DNA of 64,000 bases from an uncultured Nonlabens sp. (GTDB taxonomy: Bacteria; Bacteroidota; Bacteroidia; Flavobacteriales; Flavobacteriaceae), in contig CANLKV010000002.1 in NCBI GenBank assembly GCA_947491755.1, forward strand, positions 310,001 through 374,000. Direction: 5' to 3'. The notes under the pieces are model-generated. The model did not search any database, had not been told where the DNA came from, and saw only the letters and a list, made by a program, of their open reading frames with translations. A program made the position numbers and the translations under genes. Shown in pieces: positions 27,556 to 35,846 of the stretch (the stretch's first letter is position 1; every line of letters starts with the position of its first letter).

Positions 27556-28113
27556 TTAACGTGCGGTAGGATCTGTTTCTTCATGTTTATCTAGGTCAAA
27601 AACAGACTCTGTCCTGTCGTATAAAATACTTACTCCCTTTTGTAATAATAGGTTGTTAGGATAGGTGATAAGCTCGCCATCTGCCGTACGTAATACGGTA
27701 AAGAATCCTTTAATATCTTCAATAACAGCAGTTACTGGAAGGTCTTTATCATGTATGCGCACGCGGTCACCTATTTTGAAAGGAAAAGCAAAATATAAAA
27801 TAAAGCTGGCAGTAACGTTGCTCAAGATGCTCCAGTTAGCAAATAAAGCGACACCTACTACTGCAAATGTAGAGCCTAGTGCAACCCAAAAACCATCTCT
27901 ATTAATACCCCAGACAAGAATAACGGTAATTACCGTAAGCGTGTAAATAATATAGCCTATATATCTATTGATGTATTGTTTGCGCAATGCAGATCGCTCC
28001 ACACGCTTACTCAACTTTGCCGCACTCCAGATGACAAACCTATGAATGATTACAGCGATAATGATGATGATGAGAGATAAAACAACCTCTTCCTGCATTA
28101 AAAATTTCTTCAT
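27556..28113 (-). CDS. Small mechanosensitive ion channel (MscS family)
   Basis: A 185-aa inner-membrane protein with three hydrophobic segments (about residues 9-31, 50-70 and 75-110). The third, VALGSTFAVVGVALFANWSILSNVTASFIL, is the pore helix TM3, followed by FPFKIGDRVRIHDKDLPVTAVIEDIKGFFTVLRTADGELITYPNNLLLQKGV, the MscS beta domain. It lacks the long C-terminal alpha/beta domain of E. coli MscS, as in small Bacteroidota members. It would release solutes on hypo-osmotic shock. It overlaps the upstream lipoprotein gene by 4 bp (ATGA). Confidence 0.88.
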   Translation of the reverse strand: MKKFLMQEEVVLSLIIIIIAVIIHRFVIWSAAKLSKRVERSALRKQYINRYIGYIIYTLTVITVILVWGINRDGFWVALGSTFAVVGVALFANWSILSNVTASFILYFAFPFKIGDRVRIHDKDLPVTAVIEDIKGFFTVLRTADGELITYPNNLLLQKGVSILYDRTESVFDLDKHEETDPTAR

Positions 28114-29039
28114 AAATCTAGACTGTCTCTTAAAATGCTATCCTGATTACTGTTTTTGTTCCAGTACGCGGTGCGCAAGGTCTTTTTAAGTGTTGCGATG
28201 GTAGTCGCCACTCCATTACGGGTGGTAAAGGTCTCCTGCCACTCTAATATTTTATAAGGGAAGGAAGCTTCTACCGCATAAGAAAGGCTGCGTCCCGATT
28301 CGTATGTAATTTGATAGGTGTATGTATTGCTTGTTCTTGATAATTGAGCGATGGCTTTTTCAATTTGCAGCGGCTGGTGCATTAAACGCAAATATTCAGT
28401 ACCAGGAATTATGTCTATGGTGCCCGTAGGTAAGGAGGAAGGATCTAGTCGCAACTGTAGCGGTATTTGATTTTCAAGAATCGCTTGAGAAACTTTAAAT
28501 TCTTTGTTTCCCTCTTGTTGGAAGTAGCTGTGTAGGCTCACATTGTAAAATCCTTCTTGACGGTCCAGCTGCATGTAAGTATGGCCGCACCATTCCTGGA
28601 TAGAGGTAGCTACTTTTAAGGCGTTTTGAGAGTAATCAAGAGGTAAAAACGTACTGCTCATAATGTGATAAGGGTAGATACCTGTCTCAAAATTGCGAGT
28701 TGCATTTAATTTAAATACCGATCTGTTGTTGGGCTTGCTTTGATCTGCTTTAATAAGCGCTATAGGGTCAAAAGGCTCTGTGACATAAATAAGCACTGCA
28801 TCGCCAGTTCTAGGTTCACCATAACGAGACTGTATTAGGTTGTAACTGGAAATCTCTGCAAGACCAGCATACCAGTAATCCTTAAATGATTGATCCAGCT
28901 CTAACTTGTTATCGATTGATGTTTCTGTTTTCTCACTATGTGCTATTCCAGCACTATTATTTGCTGTTGTAGGTGAATCTTTAGGAGACTCACAAGCTGT
29001 TGTAAGCATGAGAAATAACACAACGCAAAACGGTCGCAT
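28110..29039 (-). CDS. Conserved Bacteroidota lipoprotein (often mislabelled Maf-like)
   Basis: A 309-aa protein with a lipoprotein signal peptide ending LTTAC (Cys16), so probably envelope-anchored. The core starts FKDYWYAGLAEISSYNLIQSRYGEPRTGDAVLIYVTEPF, which I recall from Bacteroidota proteins that databases sometimes label septum formation inhibitor Maf. It has no Maf nucleotide pyrophosphatase motif, so I do not adopt that name. Function is unknown. It is first of a three-gene set with MscS and the SUI1-like gene, preceded by a TATCTTTG box. Confidence 0.7.
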   Translation of the reverse strand: MRPFCVVLFLMLTTACESPKDSPTTANNSAGIAHSEKTETSIDNKLELDQSFKDYWYAGLAEISSYNLIQSRYGEPRTGDAVLIYVTEPFDPIALIKADQSKPNNRSVFKLNATRNFETGIYPYHIMSSTFLPLDYSQNALKVATSIQEWCGHTYMQLDRQEGFYNVSLHSYFQQEGNKEFKVSQAILENQIPLQLRLDPSSLPTGTIDIIPGTEYLRLMHQPLQIEKAIAQLSRTSNTYTYQITYESGRSLSYAVEASFPYKILEWQETFTTRNGVATTIATLKKTLRTAYWNKNSNQDSILRDSLDL

Positions 29040-29049
29040 ATTTTTTTTA

Positions 29050-29057
29050 CAAAGATA
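29050..29057 (-). promoter_or_regulatory. Putative -7 box (TATCTTTG) of the conserved lipoprotein gene
   Basis: The minus-strand TATCTTTG matches TAnnTTTG and sits 10 bp upstream of the ATG, implying a very short leader. Confidence 0.5.
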
Positions 29058-29199
29058 GCAATTGTGTTAGGCCTATCCATGAAAAAAGTAGATTGTCACA
29101 GGCGTTAGATTATTTTAACGAGCAAAGTTAAACATCGTTAATATTTAATTTCCTTTAAAGGTTTATGTTAATTTGCTATCATTAATTAATGGATTATCT

Positions 29200-29682
29200 A
29201 TGAAAAAGTATTTACCCATATTTATCGTCATTATCACATTGTTGTCAGGATGCAGTGGTACAAAGAATGTAATTAAGCAAACAGAACGCATCGTGAGCGG
29301 TAACTGGGTTATTGATGAAGTAACTTACTCTGGTAATGGCGAGTTTCAATCTACTTTATTACAAGATGTCAGTGCTGCTTGTTTTGAAGGCAGTCAGTGG
29401 TTTTTTGTAGGAAACAATAATCGTGGGAGTTATAAAATAGAATCGCCATCCTGTGACACTGGTACACGTTATTTTATATGGGTAATTCCAGGATCTAAAG
29501 ATATCATTGAGGGTGACCTGTTATTAAAGCCAACAAATGACAATTATAAAAGCGATACCAATGCAGGATTTCGACTTAACGTGAATAACCTGACAGAAAA
29601 CACCATGACTTGGACACAAAGTGTGTTAGTAAATGGGAAGACTATAAAAGTGAATATGAATTTTAGAAAATTAGCAGAGTAA
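29200..29682 (+). CDS. Lipocalin-like lipoprotein
   Basis: A 160-aa protein starting at ATG 29200 (MKKYLPIFIVIITLLSGCSG), with a lipobox LSGC. An in-frame TTG nine codons upstream is disregarded because it would put residues before the signal. After the anchor, SGNWVIDEVTYSGNGEFQSTLLQDVSAACFEGSQWFFVGNNNRGSYKI resembles the lipocalin-like domains of small Bacteroidota envelope proteins. It probably binds a small hydrophobic ligand. Its stop is 3 bp before the OmpA-family gene, so the two form an operon. Confidence 0.75.
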   Translation: MKKYLPIFIVIITLLSGCSGTKNVIKQTERIVSGNWVIDEVTYSGNGEFQSTLLQDVSAACFEGSQWFFVGNNNRGSYKIESPSCDTGTRYFIWVIPGSKDIIEGDLLLKPTNDNYKSDTNAGFRLNVNNLTENTMTWTQSVLVNGKTIKVNMNFRKLAE

Positions 29683-29685
29683 AAT

Positions 29686-30378
29686 ATGAGAACACATTAC
29701 AGATTATTAGGAGTCGCCGCAATCCTATTATTATTAGTTAGTTGCGAGGCTGTTAAAAATACCAACAAAACCCAGCGCGGTACAGCAATAGGGGCCGCAG
29801 GTGGAGCCATTCTAGGTACTATTATAGGTAATAATATAGGTGATGGAAATAATCAAACGGAAGGTGCAGTGATAGGAGCTGTACTAGGTGGAGTCGCAGG
29901 AAATGTTATTGGGAAACGTATGGATAAGCAGGCTCAAGAAATTGAGAACGAGATCCCTGGAGCTCAGGTAGAACGGGTAGGAGAAGGAATTGTTGTAACT
30001 TTTGATGAAGGTAGTGGGGTAAAATTTGCTACCAATCAATCTACATTAAATGCTTCAAGTAAGGCTACTTTAGACAAATTAGTTAAGGTAATGAAAGACT
30101 ACCCAGGCACAGAAATACTAGTTTCTGGACATACAGATAACACAGGCGCAGCAGATTATAATATGAACCTATCCAAACGTAGAGCATTTGCCGTACGTGA
30201 TTACCTAGTTACTGCAGGTATTGATACAAGTCGTATGGCAGTAACATACGCTGGCGAGGAGAGTCCAGTAGCTACTAATGAAACCGCCGAAGGGCGCTCG
30301 CAAAACAGACGGGTAGAAATAGGTATCGTTGCAGGGGAAGAAATGCGCAAGGACGCCTCACAACAAGTCAAACAATAA
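29686..30378 (+). CDS. OmpA-family lipoprotein with glycine-zipper region
   Basis: A 230-aa protein. A lipoprotein signal (LLLLVSC) is followed by a glycine-zipper segment (GTAIGAAGGAILGTIIGNNIGDG ... GAVIGAVLGGVAGNVIGKRMD, about residues 33-85) and a C-terminal OmpA domain (VKFATNQSTLNASSKATLDKLVKVMKDYPGTEILVSGHTDNTGAADYNMNLSKRRAFAVRDYLVTAGI). The OmpA domain binds peptidoglycan, so it probably tethers the outer membrane to the wall. It is co-transcribed with the lipocalin-like gene and followed by a terminator. Confidence 0.93.
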   Translation: MRTHYRLLGVAAILLLLVSCEAVKNTNKTQRGTAIGAAGGAILGTIIGNNIGDGNNQTEGAVIGAVLGGVAGNVIGKRMDKQAQEIENEIPGAQVERVGEGIVVTFDEGSGVKFATNQSTLNASSKATLDKLVKVMKDYPGTEILVSGHTDNTGAADYNMNLSKRRAFAVRDYLVTAGIDTSRMAVTYAGEESPVATNETAEGRSQNRRVEIGIVAGEEMRKDASQQVKQ

Positions 30379-30400
30379 GTCCACAAGCAGCAAAGTAGTT

Positions 30401-30436
30401 AAAGCCATCAAGTCGTGTGATCTGATGGTTTTATTT
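30401..30436 (+). terminator. Rho-independent terminator after the OmpA-family gene
   Basis: Stem AAAGCCATCA at 30401-30410 pairs with TGATGGTTTT at 30423-30432 (one G-T pair), followed by a T-rich tract. It is 22 bp past the stop. Confidence 0.75.
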
Positions 30437-30505
30437 TATGAAATCGTTTGGAAAACTAAGCATACACTTGCTTAAATTAGAAGATACCACCTAAAAATAA
30501 TAGTC

Positions 30506-30898
30506 ATGGATTACACAGTCATTCAAATCTTACAATTGATTATAAAACTGATCATCGGCTTCAGTATTCTAAATGTCTGGCTTATTAATCGCAATAAAAG
30601 CACGCCCTGGCGTGCAAAAAATGCCAGCAGCATGGAAGAAGAGTTCTCAATCTACGGTTTTTCTAAAAGTATGATGATTGTGGTGGGTACTCTTAAATGT
30701 GGCTTTGCTATATTATTGCTGCTTTCTATTTTTTCTTCTGGCAGTGGGTTTCCTAGTCTGGAATGGATAGGGGCAGCGGGAATCGCTATCCTTATGGCAG
30801 GGGCTATTTCAATGCATGTAAAAGTGGGTGACCCAGCAAAAAAATCATTGCCGGCTGCTATTTTTTTAATTCTTTCTCTATTAGTGATCCTATTATAA
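30506..30898 (+). CDS. DoxX-like small membrane protein
   Basis: A 130-aa inner-membrane protein with four hydrophobic segments (about residues 8-27, 56-78, 85-105 and 112-130). The spacing and G-rich helices resemble DoxX/DoxD-type membrane proteins. The N-terminus is DYTVIQILQLIIKLIIGFSILNVWLIN. Function is uncertain. It converges on the next gene, and their 3' ends overlap by 6 bp. Confidence 0.6.
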   Translation: MDYTVIQILQLIIKLIIGFSILNVWLINRNKSTPWRAKNASSMEEEFSIYGFSKSMMIVVGTLKCGFAILLLLSIFSSGSGFPSLEWIGAAGIAILMAGAISMHVKVGDPAKKSLPAAIFLILSLLVILL

Positions 30899-31240
30899 AA
30901 GCAAGAAAAGCTTGTAAGCAAGAATAGCATTAAGAACCATAAAAATAAAAGCAGGAGAGGACTCATATATAGAATCCTTAATTTGCATTCTTTTTATAAA
31001 TCCTAATAGCATCAATATAGCCAGCCCTATTGCGGCAGTAGCAGCTAGCCATTTACTTATTGTAAATGCAAGCAGTCCAATAGCTCCTATGATTTGCAGC
31101 ACTCCCGTGATTTGACGCTGTAAGGTAGATAGGCCAAACCGTATAAATTCCAATCGCATACGTGGCGCCGTTAAACAAGTGACCCCAAAAAATAAGAATG
31201 AAATGCTGCTGAAGTAAATCAACAAACTGAGTAGAGACAT
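30893..31240 (-). CDS. DoxX-like small membrane protein
   Basis: A 115-aa membrane protein with four hydrophobic segments. I start at the ATG at 31240 (MSLLSLLIYFSSISFLF). A longer in-frame start at 31300 would translate the palindrome at 31261-31276 as part of the N-terminus (MARFRES), which is unlikely for a membrane protein beginning directly with a helix. The domain contains GVLQIIGAIGLLAF, typical of DoxX-like proteins. Function is unknown. It overlaps the 3' end of the convergent DoxX-like gene. Confidence 0.65.
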   Translation of the reverse strand: MSLLSLLIYFSSISFLFFGVTCLTAPRMRLEFIRFGLSTLQRQITGVLQIIGAIGLLAFTISKWLAATAAIGLAILMLLGFIKRMQIKDSIYESSPAFIFMVLNAILAYKLFLLL

Positions 31241-31260
31241 AAGACCGTTTTTGAAATGTT

Positions 31261-31276
31261 CGCTTTCGCGAAAGCG
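31261..31276. repeat. Dispersed 16-bp palindrome, perfect copy between the DoxX-like gene and the alcohol dehydrogenase gene
   Basis: CGCTTTCGCGAAAGCG with one further matched pair on each side (31260-31277). It lies 21 bp upstream of the chosen DoxX-like start and 132 bp upstream of the alcohol dehydrogenase start. Confidence 0.9.
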
Positions 31277-31407
31277 AGCCATCACATAAACATACTGCAA
31301 TCTATACTAGAAATTACTATTGAGAAGATCTTTAACGACAAGTTAACCGTGGTGCCCTGTCAATAAGGGTATTTTTAAAAAACCAAATAAGATTTTAATT
31401 ATAAATA

Positions 31408-32460
31408 ATGGCAACAAAAATTAAAGCATACGGAGCGCAAAATCCCACAGCAGATTTAGAACTAATGACGATCGAGCGTCGTGATTTAAATGTTAACGAT
31501 GTAAAGATTGATATTTTATATTGTGGCGTTTGCCATAGCGATATACACGCTGCCCGCAATGACTGGGGTAATGCAAAATACCCTATAGTACCAGGTCATG
31601 AAATCGTAGGTAAAGTAGTGGCGGTAGGAAGTGAGGTTACAAAGTTTGCTACTGGTGATATTGTGGGCGTAGGTTGTATGGTCGATTCATGTCTCAAGTG
31701 CAGTGCCTGTGATGATGACCTAGAGCAGTTTTGCGAGAATGGCATGGTAGGTACTTACAATGGAAAAGATAAACATTTAGGCGGTCACACCTTTGGTGGA
31801 TACTCCACTAGTATTACCGTAAGAGAGCATTTTGTCCTTAAAATACCGTCAAATCTAGACTTGAAAGCCGTGGCACCCTTGTTATGTGCAGGGATTACTA
31901 CGTTCTCGCCTCTCAATCATTGGAACATTAAGAAAGGTGACAAGGTAGGTGTGGTAGGTCTGGGCGGTTTAGGCCATATGGGGATAAAATTTGCCGCTGC
32001 CATGGGTGCAGAGACCATAATGATTACTACATCACCAGATAAGGCAGACGATGCTAAACGATTGGGTGCTGATGGCGTTTTAATTTCTAAAAATAATAGT
32101 GCCATGGGTGAGCACCGTGGTTCATTTGACTTTATTCTAAACACCGTGCCCGTAAAGCATGATGTTAATCCTTATTTACAGTTGCTTAAAAGAGACGGCA
32201 CTATGGTCATGGTGGGTGCCATTGAACCACTTGAGCCCATACACGGCGGTAACTTGATCATAGGTCGCAAGCGTCTGGCTGGTTCCCTAATAGGAGGCAT
32301 TAAGGAAACACAAGAAATGTTAGATTTTTGTGGTGAGAACAATATTACTTGTGACGTAGAAATGATTGAAATGGATCAAATTAATACGGCTTACGACAGG
32401 GTGACAAACAGTGATGTAAAATACCGCTTTGTCATTGATATGGAGTCGTTAAAAAACTAA
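31408..32460 (+). CDS. Zinc-dependent alcohol dehydrogenase (YahK/cinnamyl-type)
   Basis: A 350-aa cytoplasmic medium-chain dehydrogenase. Catalytic zinc ligands are Cys42 (CGVCHSD), His64 (GHEIVG) and a later Cys in LLCAGITTF. Structural zinc ligands are Cys95, Cys98, Cys101 and Cys109 (CLKCSACDDDLEQFC). VGVVGLGGLGHMGIKFAAAMG is the NAD(P)-binding Rossmann motif. The YahK/cinnamyl-type subgroup usually reduces aldehydes with NADPH. No partner genes suggest a specific pathway, and it stands alone between two repeats or terminators. Confidence 0.92.
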   Translation: MATKIKAYGAQNPTADLELMTIERRDLNVNDVKIDILYCGVCHSDIHAARNDWGNAKYPIVPGHEIVGKVVAVGSEVTKFATGDIVGVGCMVDSCLKCSACDDDLEQFCENGMVGTYNGKDKHLGGHTFGGYSTSITVREHFVLKIPSNLDLKAVAPLLCAGITTFSPLNHWNIKKGDKVGVVGLGGLGHMGIKFAAAMGAETIMITTSPDKADDAKRLGADGVLISKNNSAMGEHRGSFDFILNTVPVKHDVNPYLQLLKRDGTMVMVGAIEPLEPIHGGNLIIGRKRLAGSLIGGIKETQEMLDFCGENNITCDVEMIEMDQINTAYDRVTNSDVKYRFVIDMESLKN

Positions 32461-32473
32461 TATATTCTAATTT

Positions 32474-32505
32474 AAAGGAAGGTTATAAAGCCTTCCTTTT
32501 TTGTT
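32474..32505 (+). terminator. Rho-independent terminator after the alcohol dehydrogenase gene
   Basis: Stem AAAGGAAGG at 32474-32482 pairs with CCTTCCTTT at 32491-32499, followed by a T run. It is 14 bp past the stop and reaches close to the start of the next gene. Confidence 0.85.
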
Positions 32506-32518
32506 TTTAAAATTTATT

Positions 32519-33508
32519 ATGCGCCTTATAGTCTTACTTTTATTACTGGCAACATTATCCATTACAGCACAAGATGATACTACCAATGCTTTTAAAGAAT
32601 ACTATCCCATATCAGTAAGACCAGAATTGTCTGCTGGTCTGGGTAATAATTCTTATGAAGAGATTTTGCTGGAAGCTCGCCCTGTGGTTTATTACGGAGT
32701 TTATAATGATTTGCGCAGTGCTCTTAACAAGGATACGATTACAACTGGCGATGCCATTTATCTATCCTTTCAACCAGAATTCAGGATTTATAATGAAGAG
32801 TCAAAACCAGTAAAAACACCTAGCTACAAATTATTAATAGGATGGCAAAAAATATTTAAAACCGTCGAGGATAACTTTTTTACGGCAGCTATTGAAACCG
32901 GACATTACAGTAACGGTCAGGCTGGTAGTGCCTTCAGCACTCAATTTGATGATGGATCGCCAGAAAGTCAAGCGCTGTATGAAACCTTTACAGACGATAC
33001 AGACCTGGCTGCATTGCTCAACCGGCAAACAGGTAATTTTTCTACTAATCTTACCCGTCTCAGTTTAAATTACCGGCGCAATAAATTTAATGATAAAAAC
33101 ATCCCTACAACCATACATTCCTTTACTGCAACCTACCAATTGTATCACAATCGGTTTTTAGGAATAGCAGATTTTGGCGGTTACAACCCAGAAGATATTG
33201 ATATTTACGGGCGTCATCGTATCGAATTAGGTTATGAGTACACTTCTAATTTTAAGGGTGTACGCTACATTATCAGTGAGCAGTTGAAATATCATTTTGG
33301 ATCTCATCCATCTAGTGTGCCCTTAAGGTCAGAAACTAGATTTCTAGTCTTCCCATTTAGTAATGATTTTGGGTTTATGGCACAATTATCTATGGGAAGA
33401 GATAATTACAATTATAGATTTTTGGACAGTTTTACACGATTTTCTGTAGGGATTACATGGGACTGGTTTACACCCTTTGTCATAAAACCTACCATAGCAC
33501 AACAATAG
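32519..33508 (+). CDS. Outer-membrane beta-barrel, phospholipase A (OMPLA)-like
   Basis: A 329-aa protein from ATG 32519, with signal peptide MRLIVLLLLLATLSITAQ. An in-frame TTG at 32501 lies inside the terminator stem and is rejected. Strands alternate with aromatic and charged residues as in outer-membrane barrels, ending with aromatic residues. AAIETGHYSNGQAGSAF contains H-x-S-N-G, the His and Ser spacing of the OMPLA active site (it also resembles PagL-type H-x-S). The length fits OMPLA better than PagL. It would hydrolyse phospholipids misplaced in the outer leaflet, but the assignment rests on this motif and the barrel pattern. Confidence 0.65.
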   Translation: MRLIVLLLLLATLSITAQDDTTNAFKEYYPISVRPELSAGLGNNSYEEILLEARPVVYYGVYNDLRSALNKDTITTGDAIYLSFQPEFRIYNEESKPVKTPSYKLLIGWQKIFKTVEDNFFTAAIETGHYSNGQAGSAFSTQFDDGSPESQALYETFTDDTDLAALLNRQTGNFSTNLTRLSLNYRRNKFNDKNIPTTIHSFTATYQLYHNRFLGIADFGGYNPEDIDIYGRHRIELGYEYTSNFKGVRYIISEQLKYHFGSHPSSVPLRSETRFLVFPFSNDFGFMAQLSMGRDNYNYRFLDSFTRFSVGITWDWFTPFVIKPTIAQQ

Positions 33509-33520
33509 ACCTGTTTTTTG

Positions 33521-34726
33521 TCAATGCTTAGGTATTCTTACGGTGATGTGCGTTCCTATTCCAGGTTCTGACTCTATAGTAATAGAACCATTAAGCTCGT
33601 CCAGTAATCTTTTTGTGGTGGCCAGACCTATTCCAGTACCTCGCTTACCATCGCGGTCTTCATCGTCTGCAACAAAGAATAATTTAAAGACATGTTTGAT
33701 CTTTTCTTTTTCAATTCCGCGTCCATTATCTCGCACTGAAATCTCATAAGCTTCATCCAGTTCTTGAAGGTCAATATGTATTTTAGTGATCTCTTTATCA
33801 CCGTATTTAACGCTGTTAGTCACCAGATTAAGTAAGATCTGGTGCAAGGCTGCATTACTTGTGACAAGGCTTACGTCTACTTCTGGAGTATAAGTAACTA
33901 TTGTCTGTTCATCAGTAACAGTCATAGATATAATGTCCTCAACCAGATCTACATAGCTTATCTCTTCATACTCCTCACTAGCAAGTTCATCACTGCGGTA
34001 AAATGTGAGCATCCCGTCTATATACCTACTCAAACTTTTGCTGGCGCTTTTTAAATGCTCTAGATACTCCATTGATCGATCACTTATTTTACCTTTATTC
34101 TCTTTGGCAAGTAATTCTGCAATCATCAATATGTTAGACATAGGAGCTTTTAAATCGTGAGAAACGATACCAGCAAAATCTTTTAATTCCTCATTACGCT
34201 CCTTCAATTCATTCTGCACGCGCATTAACTGTGCGTTCCTGTAGCGTTCCTCAAAAAGCACCATGACTTGTTTTGCCATACTTTTTAAAGCTTTCTTTTG
34301 ATGGTCTGTAAGTTGTCTAGGTTTGTTATCAAACACGCATAAGGTACCTAGTTTATAACCATTGTTGTCTATTAAAGGAACCCCAGCATAAAAAACGGCG
34401 TCTGCCGCATCAATTAAAGGATTGTCAATAAATCTATGGTCTTTTCTAGCATCCTTTACAATAGTAATGTCGTCATCGCTCGCTATAGCATGAGAACAAA
34501 AAGAAATATCACGTGGTGACTCACTTACTTCAACCCCATGACGTGATTTTAAAAAATTACGATCTCTATCAATAAGGGTAATTAAAGCGACGGGAACCTC
34601 GCATATAGCAGCAATTATACTTGTTATACTATCATAACTTTCCTCTGGCATAGTGTCCAGCAAGGCATATTTTTCAACTGCCTGTTGACGTTGTTTCTCA
34701 TCTGGTAATACTGGGGCTACTATCAT
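33521..34726 (-). CDS. GAF-domain sensor histidine kinase, soluble
   Basis: A 401-aa protein starting at the ATG at 34724-34726. The upstream TTG start would add six residues. An N-terminal GAF domain (about residues 20-155, ALITLIDRDRNFLKSRHGV ... FYAGVPLIDNNGYKLGTLCVFD) is followed by a coiled linker, the HisKA H-box ELKDFAGIVSHDLKAPMSN with phospho-acceptor His near 195, and an HATPase_c domain (NLVTNSVKYGD, VRDNGRGIEKEK, GTGIGLATTKRLLDELNG). No membrane segment, so it senses an internal signal. No cognate response regulator is adjacent, so it is an orphan kinase. Confidence 0.93.
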   Translation of the reverse strand: MIVAPVLPDEKQRQQAVEKYALLDTMPEESYDSITSIIAAICEVPVALITLIDRDRNFLKSRHGVEVSESPRDISFCSHAIASDDDITIVKDARKDHRFIDNPLIDAADAVFYAGVPLIDNNGYKLGTLCVFDNKPRQLTDHQKKALKSMAKQVMVLFEERYRNAQLMRVQNELKERNEELKDFAGIVSHDLKAPMSNILMIAELLAKENKGKISDRSMEYLEHLKSASKSLSRYIDGMLTFYRSDELASEEYEEISYVDLVEDIISMTVTDEQTIVTYTPEVDVSLVTSNAALHQILLNLVTNSVKYGDKEITKIHIDLQELDEAYEISVRDNGRGIEKEKIKHVFKLFFVADDEDRDGKRGTGIGLATTKRLLDELNGSITIESEPGIGTHITVRIPKH

Positions 34727-34982
34727 AAAATGGCTCTTACGCAAATAAAATATAATATGTTTAAAGGTAGGATTTGTATTATGATAATTAATTCACAAAA
34801 GAAAATAAGCAACCAGTACAATTAAAACGTACTTGTAGGGCTAGACAACCTATTTACAGTATCTATTCTTAAAGTAAATAAAACATAATGTGTAGATTAC
34901 AGCCTTAAACGATAAACATTTGCTAATTGATTTATCTTAAAGATAATCGTTGTGTCGCTGATAGTATCTTTAAAATAAAAAT

Positions 34983-35417
34983 ATGAAAAGGGGGCTCTTT
35001 TTGCTTATTCTCATCATTCTCCTTACTCACAACTCCTGCCAGAATACAGAAACCATTAAAGTGCCTCAATCTGTAGCTGCAAATTTCATTGCAAAATATC
35101 CAGTTATAAAATATCCAGAATGGGTTATTGATCAGTCAGGCTATTGGGAAGCTCGTTTTATGTTGGACGGCAATCGCTACCGTGCCGATTTTCAACGCAA
35201 TGGTTTATGGATACAAACTGAAAATAGTGTAAAGATCAGCGATCTGCCTATTGAAATACGTCACATAATCGATAATCGATTCCCTTCCAGTAAAATTGTA
35301 AGAGTAACTCGTATCCTGCACCATGATAAAGGGCTTTCCTATCGTATAGAACGCATGGACGATCAGACATTGGTTATAGAAAACTACCCGGTAGACGGTG
35401 CTACGGTATTTCCTTAG
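34983..35417 (+). CDS. Small putative lipoprotein, PepSY-like
   Basis: A 144-aa protein with a hydrophobic signal and a Cys at position 19 (THNSC), a poor lipobox. The mature part begins IKVPQSVAANFIAKYPVIKYPEWVIDQSGYWEARFMLDGNRYRADFQRNGLWIQTE, the alternating pattern of PepSY-like beta-alpha units seen in Bacteroidota periplasmic proteins. Function is unknown. It stands alone between the histidine kinase gene and a 429-bp gap. Confidence 0.6.
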   Translation: MKRGLFLLILIILLTHNSCQNTETIKVPQSVAANFIAKYPVIKYPEWVIDQSGYWEARFMLDGNRYRADFQRNGLWIQTENSVKISDLPIEIRHIIDNRFPSSKIVRVTRILHHDKGLSYRIERMDDQTLVIENYPVDGATVFP

Positions 35418-35846
35418 CTTTTCAATCTTGCAAAGTAGATCTGTTATTGACCGTTTGTTATATTTTATTAGAAAAAAGAGTTTATTTCGCTTTCGCGAAA
35501 GCGCACTATTACAACCACTTAATATCGAGATAAGAGAAGTAAAATAAAAAATTCTTGCAGGCTTTTAAGAAAGTATGTAGGTTTACCACCGTGAAAAACA
35601 GACAAACTATATTGAGAAAAATAAGGACACGCCGCCGCCGCCGCTAGTGACCGCCTTCATTATTTTCTCATATAATTTGTACCCATTGAACATTTCCCTT
35701 TTTTTAATTTCCTTTTCTATTTATCGCCGTCATGGGGATAGTCGTCTAGTACGCCGCCGCCAATAGGCGTCTACGGTATTTAGGAATCAGGTGAGTCCGT
35801 TTCCGCTTTTTCAGAATCATTTTACTTATTTCTTTAAATCATTGCA
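35418..35846. other. 429-bp intergenic region before the arginine operon with GCC-repeat blocks
   Basis: The gap contains a palindrome copy (35488-35503), a run of four GCC units at 35631-35642 and a second run of three at 35753-35761. The second sits in a possible short hairpin (ACGCC at 35751-35755 with GGCGT at 35766-35770). Two CTAGT-ACGCC-like segments occur about 110 bp apart. No coding sequence is seen. The region may hold the arginine-operon promoter or regulatory leader, but no operator is recognised. Confidence 0.45.
35488..35503. repeat. Dispersed 16-bp palindrome, perfect copy upstream of the arginine operon
   Basis: CGCTTTCGCGAAAGCG lies 71 bp past the stop of the PepSY-like lipoprotein gene and 343 bp before the GNAT gene. 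Confidence 0.9.

Noticed and set aside
28110..29039. Septum formation inhibitor Maf name for the conserved lipoprotein
   Set aside because: It has a lipoprotein signal and none of the Maf nucleotide pyrophosphatase motifs.
31241..31300. Longer DoxX-like protein from 31300
   Set aside because: The added residues are the translated palindrome (MARFRES) and precede what looks like the natural membrane-helix start.
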